From: Escarpia spicata
Lineage: Eukaryota > Annelida > Polychaeta > Sabellida > Siboglinidae
Direction: 5' to 3'
DNA length: 64,000 nucleotides
NCBI GenBank assembly: GCA_963995525.1
Contig: OZ023208.1
Coordinates: 22,398,120 to 22,462,119 of the forward strand
A model generated the notes under the pieces. It searched no databases. It was not told the origin of the DNA and worked only from the letters and a program-made list of their open reading frames with translations. Of the stretch, positions 11,580-23,728 are shown in pieces (within the stretch, counting starts at the first letter, position 1; each line of letters starts with the position of its first letter). The translations under genes and the position numbers were made by a program.

Positions 11580-14500
11580 TGGGTATTGAAACCAGGCAGC
11601 GTGGTGGGTGATGTCTTTGGAACTATGTCGTGTCAGTTGAAACCAGGTGGCTTGGTGGGTGATGTCTTTGGAACTATGTCGTGTCAGTTGAAACCAGGCG
11701 GCGTGGTGGGTGATGTCTTTGGAACTATGTCGTGTCAGTTTAAACCAGGCGGCATGGTGGGTGATGTCTTTGGAACTATGTCGTGTCAGTTGAAACCAGG
11801 CGGCGTGGTGGGTGGTGTCTTTGGAACTATGTCATATCAGTTGAAACCAGGCGGCGTGGTGGGTGATGTCTTTGGAACTATGTCGTGTCAGTTGAAACCA
11901 GGCGGCGTGGTGGGTGATGTCTTTGGAACTATGTCATATCAGTTGAAACCAGGCAGCGTGGTGGGTGATGTCTTTGGAACTATGTCGTGTCAGTTGAAAC
12001 CAGGCGGCGTGGTGGGTGGTGTCTTTGGAACTATGTCATATCAGTTGAAACCAGGCGGCGTGGTGGGTGATGTCTTTGGAACTATGTCGTGTCAGTTGAA
12101 ACCAGGCGGCGTGGTGGGTGATGTCTTTGGAACTATGTCGTGTCAGTTGAAACCAGGCGGCATGGTGGGTGATGTCTTTGGAACTATGTCATATCAGTTG
12201 AAACCAGGCGGCGTGGTGGGTGATGTCTTTGGAACTATGTCGTGTCAGTTGAAACCAGGCGGCATGGTGGGTGATGTCTTTGGAACTATGTCGTGTCAGT
12301 TGAAACCAGGCGGCGTGGTGGGTGATGTCTTTGGAACTATGTCGTGTCAGTTGAAACCAGGCGGCATGGTGGGTGATGTCTTTGGAACTATGTCATATCA
12401 GTTGAAACCAGGCGGCGTGGTGGGTGATGTCTTTGGAACTATGTTGTGTCAGTTGAAACCAGGCGGCATGGTGGGTGATGTCTTTGGAACTATGTCATGT
12501 CAGTTGAAACCAGGCGGCGTGGTGGGTGATGTCTTTGGAACTATGTCATGTCAGTTGAAACCAGGCGGCGTGGTGGGTGATGTCTTTGGAACTATGTCGT
12601 GTCAGTTGAAACCAGGTGGCGTGGTGGGTGATGTCTTTGGAACTATGTCATGTCAGTTGAAACCAGGTGGCTTGGTGGGTGATGTCTTTGGAACTATGTC
12701 GTGTCAGTTGAAACCAGGTGGCATGGTGGGTGATGTCTTTGGAACTATGTCATGTCAGTTGAAACCAGGCGGCGTGGTGGGTGATGTCTTTGGAACTATG
12801 GCTTGTCGGTTGAAACCAGGCGGCATGGTGGGTGATGTCTTTGGAACTATGTCATGTCAGTTGAAACCAGGCGGCATGGTGGGTGATGTCTTTGGAACTA
12901 TGTCGTGTCAGTTGAAACCAGGCGGCGTGGTGGGTGATGTCTTTGGAACTATGTCGTGTCAGTTGAAACCAGGCGGCGTGGTGGGTGATGTCTTTGGAAC
13001 TATGTCGTGTCAGTTGAAACCAGGCGGCGTGGTGGGTGATGTCTTTGGAACTATGTCATGTCAGTTGAAACCAGGCGGCATGGTGGGTGATGTCTTTGGA
13101 ACTATGTCATGTCAGTTGAAACCAGGTGGCTTGGTGGGTGATGTCTTTGGAACTATGTCGTGACAGTTGAAACCAGGCGGCGTGGTGGGTGATGTCTTTG
13201 GAACTATGTCGTGTCAGTTGAAACCAGGCGGCATGGTGGGTGATGTCTTTGGAACTGTGTCATGTCAGTTGAAATCAGACGGCATGGTGGGTGATGTCTT
13301 TGGAACTGTGTCATGTCAGTTGAAACCAGGCGGCATGGTGGGTGATGTCTTTAGAACTATGTTGTGTCAGTTGAAACCAGGTGGCATGGTGGGTGATGTC
13401 TTTGGAACTATGTCATGTCAGTTGAAACCAGGCAGCATGGTGGGTGATGTCTTTGGAACTATGTTATGTCAGTTGAAACCAGGCGGCATGGTGGGTGATG
13501 TCTTTGGAACTATGTCATGTCAGTTGAAACCAGACGGCATGGTGGGTGATGTCTTTGGAACTATGTTATGTCAGTTGAAACCAGGCGGTGTGGTGGGTGA
13601 TGTCTTTGGAACTATGTCGTGTCAGTTGAAACCAGGCGGCGTGGTGGGTGATGTCTTTGGAACTATGTCGTGTCAGTTGAAACCAGGCGGCATGGTGGGT
13701 GATGTCTTTGGAACTGTGTCATGTCAGTTGAAACCAGGCAGCATGGTGGGTGATGTCTTTGGAACTATGTTATGTCAGTTGAAACCAGGCGGCATGGTGG
13801 GTGATGTCTTTGGAACTGTGTCATGTCAGTTGAAACCAGGTGGCATGGTGGGTGATGTCTTTGGAACTATGTTGTGTCAGTTGAAACCAGGTGGCATGGT
13901 GGGTGATGTCTTTGGAACTATGTCATGTCAGTTGAAACCAGGCGGCATGGTGGGTGATGTCTTTGGAACTGTGTCATGTCAGTTGAAACCAGGTGGCATG
14001 GTGGGTGATGTCTTTGGAACTATGTTGTGTCAGTTGAAACCAGGTGGCATGGTGGGTGATGTCTTTGGAACTATGTCATGTCAGTTGAAACCAGATGGCA
14101 TGGTGGGTGATGTCTTTGGAACTGTGTCATGTCAGTTGAAACCAGGTGGCATGGTGGGTGATGTCTTTGGAACTATGTCGTGTCAGTTGAAACCAGGTGG
14201 CATGGTGGGTGATGTCTTTGGAACTATGTCATGTCAGTTGAAACCAGACGGCATGGTGGGTGATGTCTTTGGAACTATGTTATGTCAGTTGAAACCAGGC
14301 GGTGTGGTGGGTGATGTCTTTGGAACTATGTCGTGTCAGTTGAAACCAGGCGGCGTGGTGGGTGATGTCTTTGGAACTATGTCGTGTCAGTTGAAACCAG
14401 GCGGCATGGTGGGTGATGTCTTTGGAACTGTGTCATGTCAGTTGAAACCAGGCAGCATGGTGGGTGATGTCTTTGGAACTATGTTATGTCAGTTGAAACC

Positions 14501-15420
14501 AGGCGGCATGGTGGGTGATGTCTTTGGAACTGTGTCATGTCAGTTGAAACCAGGTGGCATGGTGGGTGATGTCTTTGGAACTATGTTGTGTCAGTTGAAA
14601 CCAGGTGGCATGGTGGGTGATGTCTTTGGAACTATGTCATGTCAGTTGAAACCAGGCAGCATGGTGGGTGATGTCTTTGGAACTATGTCATGTCAGTTGA
14701 AACCAGGCGGCATGGTGGGTGATGTCTTTGGAACTGTGTCATGTCAGTTGAAACCAGGTGGCATGGTGGGTGATGTCTTTGGAACTATGTTGTGTCAGTT
14801 GAAACCAGGTGGCATGGTGGGTGATGTCTTTGGAACTATGTCATGTCAGTTGAAACCAGATGGCATGGTGGGTGATGTCTTTGGAACTGTGTCATGTCAG
14901 TTGAAACCAGGTGGCATGGTGGGTGATGTCTTTGGAACTATGTTGTGTCAGTTGAAACCAGGTGGCATGGTGGGTGATGTCTTTGGAACTATGTCATGTC
15001 AGTTGAAACCAGGCAGCATGGTGGGTGATGTCTTTGGAACTATGTTATGTCAGTTGAAACCAGGCGGCATGGTGGGTGATGTCTTTGGAACTGTGTCATG
15101 TCAGTTGAAACCAGGTGGCATGGTGGGTGATGTCTTTGGAACTATGTTGTGTCAGTTGAAACCAGGTGGCATGGTGGGTGATGTCTTTGGAACTATGTCA
15201 TGTCAGTTGAAACCAGGCAGCATGGTGGGTGATGTCTTTGGAACTGTGTCATGTCAGTTGAAACCAGGTGGCATGGTGGGTGATGTCTTTGGAACTATGT
15301 TGTGTCAGTTGAAACCAGGTGGCATGGTGGGTGATGTCTTTGGAACTATGTCATGTCAGTTGAAACCAGGCGGCATGGTGGGTGATGTCTTCAGAACTAT
15401 GTCATGTCAGTTGAAACCAG
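11580..15420. repeat. 51-bp minisatellite, about 75 copies, with higher-order repeats
   Basis: The unit is 51 bp and contains GTGATGTCTTTGGAACTATG. The array spans 3.8 kb. One plus-strand frame encodes a 17-residue repeat (GVVGDVFGTMSCQLKPG and variants) and is open throughout except for one TGA at 13161-13163. The variable positions are almost all CpG-derived: ggCGtgg to ggCAtgg, gtCGtg to gtCAtg or gtTGtg, and ggCGgc to ggTGgc or ggCAgc. CG forms dominate left of about 13.2 kb and decayed forms dominate to the right. A 714-bp block (14 units) is repeated, for example from 13531 and again from 14245. No promoter or gene context is seen, so a coding role is unproven. Confidence 0.95.
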
Positions 15421-17467
15421 CGGACAATGGCTGTAGTTTTGGCAGCAATTTTAGATTGCTGAAAATATTTTGTTCCACACTACTTAATGGTGGGCATGGA
15501 TGGTGGTTTAAACCAAATTGAAAACAAAGTTTTTGAGTATTTTGTGAATTTATGAGACCACCCGTGGTAGCATGGTGTAACACCTCCTAGCAGGTGATGT
15601 GTGCTCCCAGGGACTTAGACACTGCTTTGGGATAGTCACTGGGTCAGACGAACTTCTCAGTGATAAGTATACAGTACAACAGATTTTATTTCCACAATAA
15701 CATTATAATACGTGATTTCTTTAATTGTATCCACAATTACCAGGTATTGTGGAAATGGGGAAAGCAGAAGTTTAATACTTAAGAAGTGCTTTCCCTTTTA
15801 AAACAGTAGTTACAGAATGTATGAACAGTTATCTACATGACAAATTTAATTATAATAAAGTAATAATTATTATGATAATACTGACATTCTTTTAGGTTGC
15901 TAACGATGTATAGCACAACCCAAAAGTGATGTGTCATTGGTCTAACAATTATTATACATTTATTGTACATGGTGCTCCACAAAAATGCCACACCAACAGG
16001 TAATTTCTGACCCAGAATGCAACGAGTTCGTTTTGGTCTAACGCCAGTTGGAAGTCCTTGGAGAGGCACATGTGTGGTAACCGGTGTGGGAGAAGTCCCA
16101 GTGATACATAGCAGCATCAAGCTGGGTGAACTTGCTGCGACTTAGAAAGGGTAGATATGTTGCGATTGTATCGCTACTATGCCAGAATGTAATAAGTGTG
16201 ATAGTATTGATATCGACGGGTTTCATTATTGTGTTCAATGTGTACGTATGCGTTTGTGAATATTACGTGAGGTTAGCAAGTTTGCAGGTTCACTACTTCC
16301 AGGGTTTGTAGTTGCACCAGCGACGGTTACCAGCGTGCATCAGTGCAGGTTGTCAGTGTCTCTTTAATATCGCCATGTGTGGAAATGATTGTCACCAAAA
16401 ACCGTTTGTCTTTCAAATTCGGCATGACAGTTTCCATTTCCAGGCACTGTGAGCGGATTATAGCGTCACATTATCTCAAGAAAGGTATCTATCGTGATCA
16501 CTTTCAAAGGACATCAGTAGCAGACTATCCACGTTGGTTAAAGTAAATGGTGAGAGCTCTCCCCCCACACAGGATCTCACGATGGCACATTTTAAGGAAG
16601 TTTAACAAATACATTTTTGCAGGTGGCACTAACGAATAGATTTTTTCCATATTACACACAAGCTCTCATCCTTTTTACAACCTGGTCCTGCCATGAAAAA
16701 TTTTAACATTTGTAAGTGAAGCCGCTTTCATGTTTTGAGCAACATTCAATGTATTTACATCAGTGATTCTTTAAATATATATACAGTGTACAATCATACG
16801 TAAATAAACCCGAACGTATGATTCTGAAAAGTCGCAGAAAAGATCAAATCAGGTACGGAAAAAAGCTGGCAATTTTTTTTTAAGCAAGAGCTTGGGACAA
16901 TTGTTGAGAAATTAAAAAAGAGGGAATTCTTGCATCATATTGGGAGAGCAATGGTGTGCCCTGACTGGTCTCCAACACGTGCAAATATTAGGTATCGGCT
17001 TGCATAGAGGGGTTACTATCTGTTATCCAAGAGGAAGGAAAACCACTGGGAAATAAATAACCAATGCACTTGTATTCCTGCAGGTACAGGACCTGTATAT
17101 AACAGACCTGAAATGTACATATATGAAAATGTATGTGTATAATACTATACACATACAGTAGAACCACTCTCAAGAATCACATTAAATAATAAAAATAATC
17201 AGAATTTCTATAGCACTGGAATCGCTGCCCAAATCCACTTCAGTTTAAAATAGAATGCTCTTGGACACATATTTAAATAAAACATTCGATTAGATAGGGT
17301 TAGCTTGATTACATAGGCTGGTCAGATCTAACAGAGACACAGTGTCGTAGAGTAGCTATTTCCAGTTATTCAGGAGAGTGTCTACTGTGCATTGGCCAGC
17401 ATACATATGCACACATGCATTTTTGCATAAATATGTGTGCATTTATCGATACATTACGTATGTATTT
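15421..17467. other. intergenic sequence, no gene seen
   Basis: This AT-rich stretch follows the 51-bp array. I found no exon with family resemblance, RNA gene or clear mobile element. Confidence 0.45.
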
Positions 17468-17690
17468 TAGAGTAGAACCTTGCTTTGTGGTCACATCTGC
17501 AATATGGCTACCTCACAATTAAGGTTGCGATAGAACAATCCTAAATTATTTCCACATACAGTAAAGTATAGGAAGTTAGTCTCGCTAATACTGTCATTAG
17601 TATTCAGGTCATGTAGGTTCCATCCCAAAGGTGACATTATTAGGGAGGTTTCGTGGCATACGTAACATATATCGGTATACATGGTTATAT
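17468..17690 (+). repeat. dispersed repeat copy (AGTAAAGTATAGGAA family)
   Basis: This stretch shares a colinear pattern with 44014-44215 and, inverted, with two blocks near 59208-59380 and 59475-59645. The shared elements are the core CAATTAAGGT, the string CAGTAAAGTATAGGAA and repeated TCAGGTCA/GGTCAC motifs. Four diverged copies in 64 kb indicate an interspersed family. Its class is unknown; no tRNA-like head or inverted ends were seen. Confidence 0.6.
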
Positions 17691-18529
17691 GCTATGTAAC
17701 AATATTTTAATTTGTTGTTGCTACTATTATCATAATTGATGAGCACCGACGTATGTTGTATATTGAAACAAGCCGCGGCTTGAGTGTTACAACTGAGAAG
17801 TGATAGACCTATAGAGGCATTTGTAACGTGTTTTACGAGGCACTAGTGAAACGAATATTACTGATGCAGCTTCTAGTTATCTGATTTGTAGATATCATGT
17901 CAAACTTGTACAAATATGTGTGGATCAAATGAACGTTTACCTGTACAAAATCTGGCTGTAATAAAATCTTTTATGTGACATATATGAAATATACCAGAAC
18001 GTGTGCAGGCTTTATTAATTGTCAATAATATTCTGTTTTCGAAGAAATTCTCCTGTAGACCCTATCACAGCAATTTTGTCAAATATAATGTCTGCTGAGA
18101 ACAGTGTTATTTACTAAGTAAGGCCTTGTAAAACATAATTACTGGTTTCTCATACGAACATCGTCCAAAAAATGAGGGATGTGGTTTTAGTGTGCTAGTG
18201 GAGGGGTCAGCAATTATCAAAGGGGCTATTCCCAACAACCAACATACCCAGGAGGCTAAATGCCATTTTTGGCATAAATTGTAGTCGTGTAATGCTGTAA
18301 AAGGTTTCTTCAAAAATCATACATACTTATATTTAGGATCATAACCTGGGTGAACAACCTTGTAAACAAGCTGCTAGAAACATAAACAGCACTCAAACAC
18401 CTTGCACATATCCACAAAGATGCTTTTCTCAGTCAACATCATGTATGATATTTATGCTTTTTATGATACGTATGGTTATGTTGTTAAAACCTGTGTGTGC
18501 ATCAATCAAGTTATTGTCACAAATGCAGG
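17691..18529. other. intergenic sequence, no gene seen
   Basis: AT-rich sequence with no supported gene or repeat. Confidence 0.4.
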
Positions 18530-18944
18530 GCAATAAAAACTGGTACAGGTGAAACTATGTTATCCCAAGTGTGTTACCTTATTTTAACATAAAAGCAGGG
18601 TTGTGAGAGTGCGTACCACCGGTAACGCATAAATTTTGCAATATTTGAAATTACGTGGGGAATAAAGTTTTGCATCTACCAACTAAAAATTTGTTTGTGG
18701 AGGTATTGGTGATGTATGACCATACAGTAGAGGCAGGCAACATGAATATAGAAATTGCACAATTTATTGAAGCATCCTGGGGAAAATGTTGAGTCTACCA
18801 ACTCAAAATTGGTTTGTGGGGGTACCAGAGATGCAGTGTGATAAAAACCGATACAGGGAAAGTAATGATATACCAATTTGTTTAAAAATTTAATAAGAAA
18901 GCAGGACGGTGAGAATGCATACTACAGATAACGCGTAACGTTAT
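18530..18944. repeat. copy of a roughly 400-bp dispersed/tandem repeat, interrupted by LTR element
   Basis: The order GGGCAATAAAAAC, ACATAAAAGCAGGG, GTAACGCATAA, AATATTTGAAA, then ACCAACT(C/A)AAAATTGG and TTTGTGG.GGTACCAGAGATG matches the tandem repeats at 36420-37370. This copy is cut off at 18944, where the LTR retrotransposon begins. Confidence 0.65.
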
Positions 18945-19126
18945 CGCCAGTCTATCGTCATATCCATATATGTAGATCTGTGGGATTGCGGCTCACGCGA
19001 GTGTGGGATTGCGGCTCACGCGAGTCACGTTACTGGTCTCGCTCTCCGGTATGTTTACGCGCACTGTTTGATGCGTTAATAAATGTTCTTTGCTGTTCGT
19101 TGATATACTAGTTGTCTATACTGGCG
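18945..19126 (+). repeat. 5' LTR
   Basis: It matches 23729-23910 at 181 of 182 positions. It contains a 23-bp sequence (TGTGGGATTGCGGCTCACGC...) duplicated in tandem at about 18980-19026 and an AATAAA at 19078-19083 that could serve as the polyadenylation signal. The termini form the inverted pair CGCCAG/CTGGCG. Confidence 0.92.
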
Positions 19127-19141
19127 TGGTGGCAGCGGTAC
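19127..19141 (+). other. candidate primer-binding site
   Basis: TGGTGGCAGCGGTAC begins at the first base after the 5' LTR. Starting with TGG it can pair with a tRNA 3' CCA end, as expected for LTR elements. The priming tRNA was not identified. Confidence 0.5.
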
Positions 19142-19392
19142 TGTTCGCAGTGTACCCTAAGAAACGCCTCACAAGTGACACTCGTAACTATAGCCAAACA
19201 AAAGGCACAACGAGACAGAGTACGTAAGTTACACTGGCAAAGCTTTGAACCTTTATAAACCGGAGCGTCAGTCACTGTCATGGCACAGAGAGCACCGAAG
19301 CAGTGGTCACTCTCAAAGCATCAAACTCTGACGTCGTTTGAGAACTGGCGACAAAATAATCCGAATGGAAAAAGAAGACGAATTCCACCCCG

Positions 19393-21771
19393 TTGCGGGG
19401 TCTAAGCGATGATGACGAAAACGTCCCTGCGGCTAGTCGGCGTACGGCCACACAAAAGGTCACGCACCTTGACCTAATGCTTGGCCAAATCGCCAATTTC
19501 TGTCCCGTTATATCGAGGAATACAATCGTAAAGAACTCTGTTTCTATAAAATCAATCTGGCAAGCAATACGCTTACATTTCGGCTTCCAATCCTCGGGCG
19601 CACACTTCCTCGACTTCGCCGAAATCAAGCTGGAGGCGGACGAAAGTCATGAAGATCTCTTTCAGAGATTGATGGCTTTCGTCGAGGACAACCTGTTGGC
19701 CGTGGGAGGTGGCATATCTCACCACCTGGAGTTACCGTCGTCAAACGAGGACATATCCCCGTCGTTGGAGAACATGATCGTCCTCCAATGGCTCAAACTA
19801 ATCCACCCTGAGCTACCCCGTCTAGTGAAACAACGATACGGGACAGAATTACGCAGCCGAACACTCGCAAGTCTGAAACCCGAGATATCGCAAGCATTAA
19901 CTTCTCTCCTTGATGAGCTAGCCGCTATCTCCGAAATAAAAGTCATGCGACAATCAACCACCAACCAACGGTCTGGCTCTTCTCAATCTCGTCGATATCA
20001 ACGTAGTGCAAGCAACCCAACCACTCGGCGAGCCAAACAGTGTCCACTGTGCAAGCAAGCGGGTCGTGCCAGCTACGAGCACTACCTGAGCGAGTGCAGG
20101 TTCCTACCTGAGAACGACCGGTTGTACCTATCCAAAGCGCGCAATATAATCGGAGTGGACTGCGACGACGGCTCGGATGATGAACAGTCAGCTGGAGACG
20201 GAGGTAACGAGCAATATCACACCGTACGCAGGGCTCACGCATACGTGCTGCACGCACCCTCGCCATCTACCACGGTTTGGCCGGGTGAGTTCGTAGAGCT
20301 CCAGTTGCCCACGGCCCTAGACGACCAGACTCTGGCAGTCGAGCCACGCAGCTCTCCACACAACGAAGGTTGGCCAAAGCCTGGAATCATTGAGGCAGTC
20401 GGCAACAAAATACGACTCGTCAACACGTTGCCCAGACCACTAAAGCTGTCTCGCCACGAACACTTTTGTCAGGTGCGTCACACTGTCGCATCACCGACCT
20501 GTGACACCGAATCTGAACCCGCTGTGAAGACTCGTAACATTGCCCACACCACTGACCTCTTCTCCGAAGCTATAGAGTTGGACTGCGACAAACAACTACC
20601 CGAGAGCATGCGAGGACAGTTCCGCAGTCTACATCAACAACACGACTCCGTTTTCAACCCGAGCATCGTGGGCTATAATGGACATGCGGGGCCTTTCACG
20701 GCAGTCGTCAACATGGGTCCGGTCCTGCCTCCTCAGCGCAAAGGAAGATGTCCTCAATACGCGCGCGAAAAACTGACCGAACTGCAGGAGAAGTTCGACG
20801 AGCTGGAGGCGGTTGGCGTGTTCCAACGACCGGAAGATGCCGGAATATCCGTCGAGTACCTGAACCCATCGTTCCTCGTTCGCAAGCCGAATGGAGGATC
20901 GAGGCTAGTTACTGCCTTCTCAGACGTTGGGAGGTACAGTAAACCACAACCGTCACTCATGCCAGATGTTGACTCTACCCTCCGCCAGATCGCGTGCTGG
21001 AAATACATAGTGGTGTCTGATCTAACCAGTGCTTTCTATCAGATCCCCCTAGCGAAGGAGTCAATGAAATTCTGTGGAGTGGCAACACCATTCCGTGGAG
21101 TACGTGTCTACACCAGATGCGCTATGGGGATGCCCGGTTCTGAGACCGCACTTGAAGAACTGATGTGCAGAGTACTAGGCGACCTTCTGCAAGACGGAGT
21201 TGTGACCAAACTGGCCGATGACTTGTACTGCGGAGGAAACTCACCCGAAGAACTACTAGACAACTGGGGTCGCGTTCTCGATGCCCTTGATCTATGCGAT
21301 CTACGTCTGTCGGCGAAGAAGACACGCGTTTTCCCCACATCTACTACCATTCTGGGTTGGGTTTGGTCTCAAGGCACAATACGCGCCAGCCCCCATCGTA
21401 TCACAACACTGTCGTCATGTGTACCACCACAGACCGTTCTCGGGCTGCGTTCCTTCGTTGGCGCTTTCAAAGTACTGGGACGTGTCATCCCGCAGAGTTC
21501 CAAGGTGCTTGCTCCTCTCGAATCACACATCGCGGGGAAGAAGTCTCAGGAGCCGATAAGCTGGTCCGAAAACCTCCACGAGGCGTTCTGTACAGCCCAG
21601 AAGGCCCTGTCAACTAACAGGTCAATCACCTTGCCAAGACCTGATGACCAATTGTGGATCGTCACCGACGGATCCGTCACACAGCGCGGTATCGGTGCCA
21701 CTCTGTACGTATCACGCAACGGTCAAACCCTCCTTGCAGGATTCTTCAGTGCTAAACTCAAAAAGCACTAG
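19393..21771 (+). pseudogene. gag (partial) - zinc knuckle - RT - RNase H part
   Basis: An open stretch of 792 codons. The gag body (LMLGQIANFCPVISRNT, LDFAEIKLEADESHEDL) covers about residues 20-200, and a CPLCKQ...HYLSEC zinc knuckle sits near residue 217. Reverse transcriptase runs from about 430 to 700, with VVSDLTSAFYQIPL near 540 and the catalytic LADD box at about 607 in place of the usual YxDD. The RNase H start IVTDGS lies near 756. The frame ends at a TAG that truncates RNase H. The first codon of the open stretch is not a real start; the natural start is probably the upstream ATG at 19280. Confidence 0.85.
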
Positions 21772-23607
21772 GTGACTTGGCTACCATGTGAGATCGAAGC
21801 GCTCGGCATTGCAGCCGCAGTTAAGCACTTCAGCCCGTACATAATCCAGTCCAAGTCTAAGCCGTGCCTTCTCACGGACAGCAAGCCATGCGTCCAGGCA
21901 ATGGACAAATTATGCCGCGGAGAATTCTCCTCCAGCCCACGCGTAACTTCGTTTTTGACGATCGTCTCGAGATACCAAGTCACTCTGCGCCATCTCTCGG
22001 GAGCCGCGAATGTGCCGTCCGACTTTGCCAGCCGAAACGCGCCGGAATGCATGGAGCCGCGTTGCCAGATATGCGCATTCATATCACGTATCGAAGAGTC
22101 CGTCGTCGGTAGCATCAGCGTCGAAGACATCGTATCCGGCTCTGCTCGCCTTCCATTCACGAGTAGATCGGCCTGGTTATCAACACAAGCAGAATGCCCA
22201 GACTTGCGCCGCGTCCGTGCCCACTTGAAACAAGGCACTCGCCCATCAAAGAAACTAACCAACATCAAAGACGTTAAGCGATACCTAACTACCTCAACAC
22301 TGGCTCGCGACGGCGTTGTTGTGGTCCGACAAGACGTGCCATTCGCACCATCCAGAGAACTAATTGTCGTACCTCGCCAGGTACTGGATGGTCTACTCAC
22401 TGCGATACATCTGAAGTTGAGTCATCCATCCAAAAATCAACTAAAAGTCGTAGTGCGTCGCAGTTTCTTCGCGCTAGATTTGGACAGCACAATCGAGCGC
22501 GTAACCGACATGTGCCATGTGTGTGCATCGCTGAAAAAGGTCCCTACAACGCTCACTGAGCAGACCTCAACTGACGCACCCGACGCCGTTGGGATCTCGT
22601 TTGCAGCCGACGTGATCAAACGCAATCGTCAACTAATCTTCGTCGTACGCGAAACCGTGACTAGCTACACGTCTACGTGTGTTATAGAGAACGAACGTCA
22701 CGACGCCTTGCGTGACAGTCTCGCCCGTCTTTGCATGGAACTTCGCCCCATTGACGGACCATCAGCTGTCGTTCGGGTGGATCCCGCACCCGGATTCATC
22801 GCTCTCGTAGATGACCCAACACTACAACGATTGGGCATCAGTATCGAAATCGGTCGAATCAAAAACGCCAACAAAAATCCGGTGGCAGAGAAGGCAGTGG
22901 CGGAAGTGGAGGACGAAATACCCCGACAAGAGCCAGGCGGCGACACTGTGTCCCCACTACTGTTAGCAGTCGCTACCTCGCGGCTCAACTCGCGAATCCG
23001 CAGCCGAGGCCTTTCGGCACGAGAAATGTGGTTCCAGAGAGATCAGTTCACTAATGCGCAGCTACATATCGCTGACCGCATTCTCATCACGGAACAACAA
23101 CAGTCGCGGGAACGGAACCACCCTCACAGTGAACTCGCGAAAGCCCCCCGTGGTAGAGAAGCTTCTACACACACAATCCACGTTGGTGACTTGGTATACA
23201 TAACATCCGATCGCAACAAGTCATCAGCGAGGGACAGATATTTAGTCACCTCCGTCGAAGACCGCTGGTGTTTCATTCGAAAATTCAGCGGCCACCAGCT
23301 TCGTGCATCATCATACAAGGTGAAACTCTCGGAGTGCTACTTAGTCCCCAATTCCAGACCAACTACCGTAGCCCCACCGCCCCATCACGACACTGGCAGT
23401 GATATCGAGTCCGATGAAGACGCCCCGGTGGTCTCGTTCGACGAGGCCCCTCAGACTCCGCTGACGATCGCTACTCCGCTGGAGGTACCCGTCCTACCAA
23501 CTCCAACTGACGAAGTCGTAGCTGAAATCGACACATCGGCCGACACTCCACGACCTGTCCGCAGACGTGTCAAGCCCAAGTACTTACAAGACTATGTCAC
23601 TTCATAA
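21772..23607 (+). pseudogene. RNase H remainder and integrase
   Basis: This is the same frame as the preceding part, immediately after the TAG. It carries the rest of RNase H (LLTDSKPCVQAMD, LRHLSGAANVPSDFASR) and then integrase. The HHCC zinc-binding site is formed by HLKLSH near residue 212 and CHVC near 248. The DDE core is likely FAADVIK (about 279), VRVDPAPGF (about 337) and the acidic cluster in NPVAEKAVAEVEDE (about 370-378). The C-terminus is basic and proline-rich (TPRPVRRRVKPKYLQDYV), with no obvious chromodomain. The region has no ATG at its start, so it would not be translated separately in an obvious way. Confidence 0.85.
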
Positions 23608-23713
23608 ACAGTTTGTGTGTTAATTGTTGCATCTTTACATTGTGTTTAATTGTTTATCACAAAATTAATAGTCAGTTGACTTACTATAATTTGCTTAGAA
23701 TAGAAGAGGACTT

Positions 23714-23725
23714 AAAGGAAAGTGG
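23714..23725 (+). other. candidate polypurine tract
   Basis: AAAGGAAAGTGG lies three bases before the 3' LTR, in the position of the plus-strand primer. The intervening TCG is unusual but small gaps occur. Confidence 0.5.
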
Positions 23726-23728
23726 TCG

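Larger units (their letters stand above)
19280..23607 (+). pseudogene. gag-pol of LTR retrotransposon, broken
   Basis: The likely gag start is the ATG at 19280 (MAQRAPKQWSLSKHQTLTSF), but that frame stops at 19403. The rest of gag lies in another frame from about 19393, and the junction appears to be a deletion with frame change. The long frame then runs through gag and a zinc knuckle (C-x2-C-x9-H-x4-C at about 20041-20100) to RT and RNase H, with a single TAG at 21769-21771 inside RNase H, and resumes into integrase. No retropepsin D-T/S-G motif is visible between zinc knuckle and RT, where related elements carry it, so the protease appears deleted. Function in this copy is unlikely. Confidence 0.85.

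Noticed and set aside
21769..21771. Programmed stop-codon readthrough in the LTR element
   Set aside because: Readthrough stops normally lie between gag and pol; this one is inside RNase H in a copy that has other lesions, so a simple nonsense mutation is more likely.
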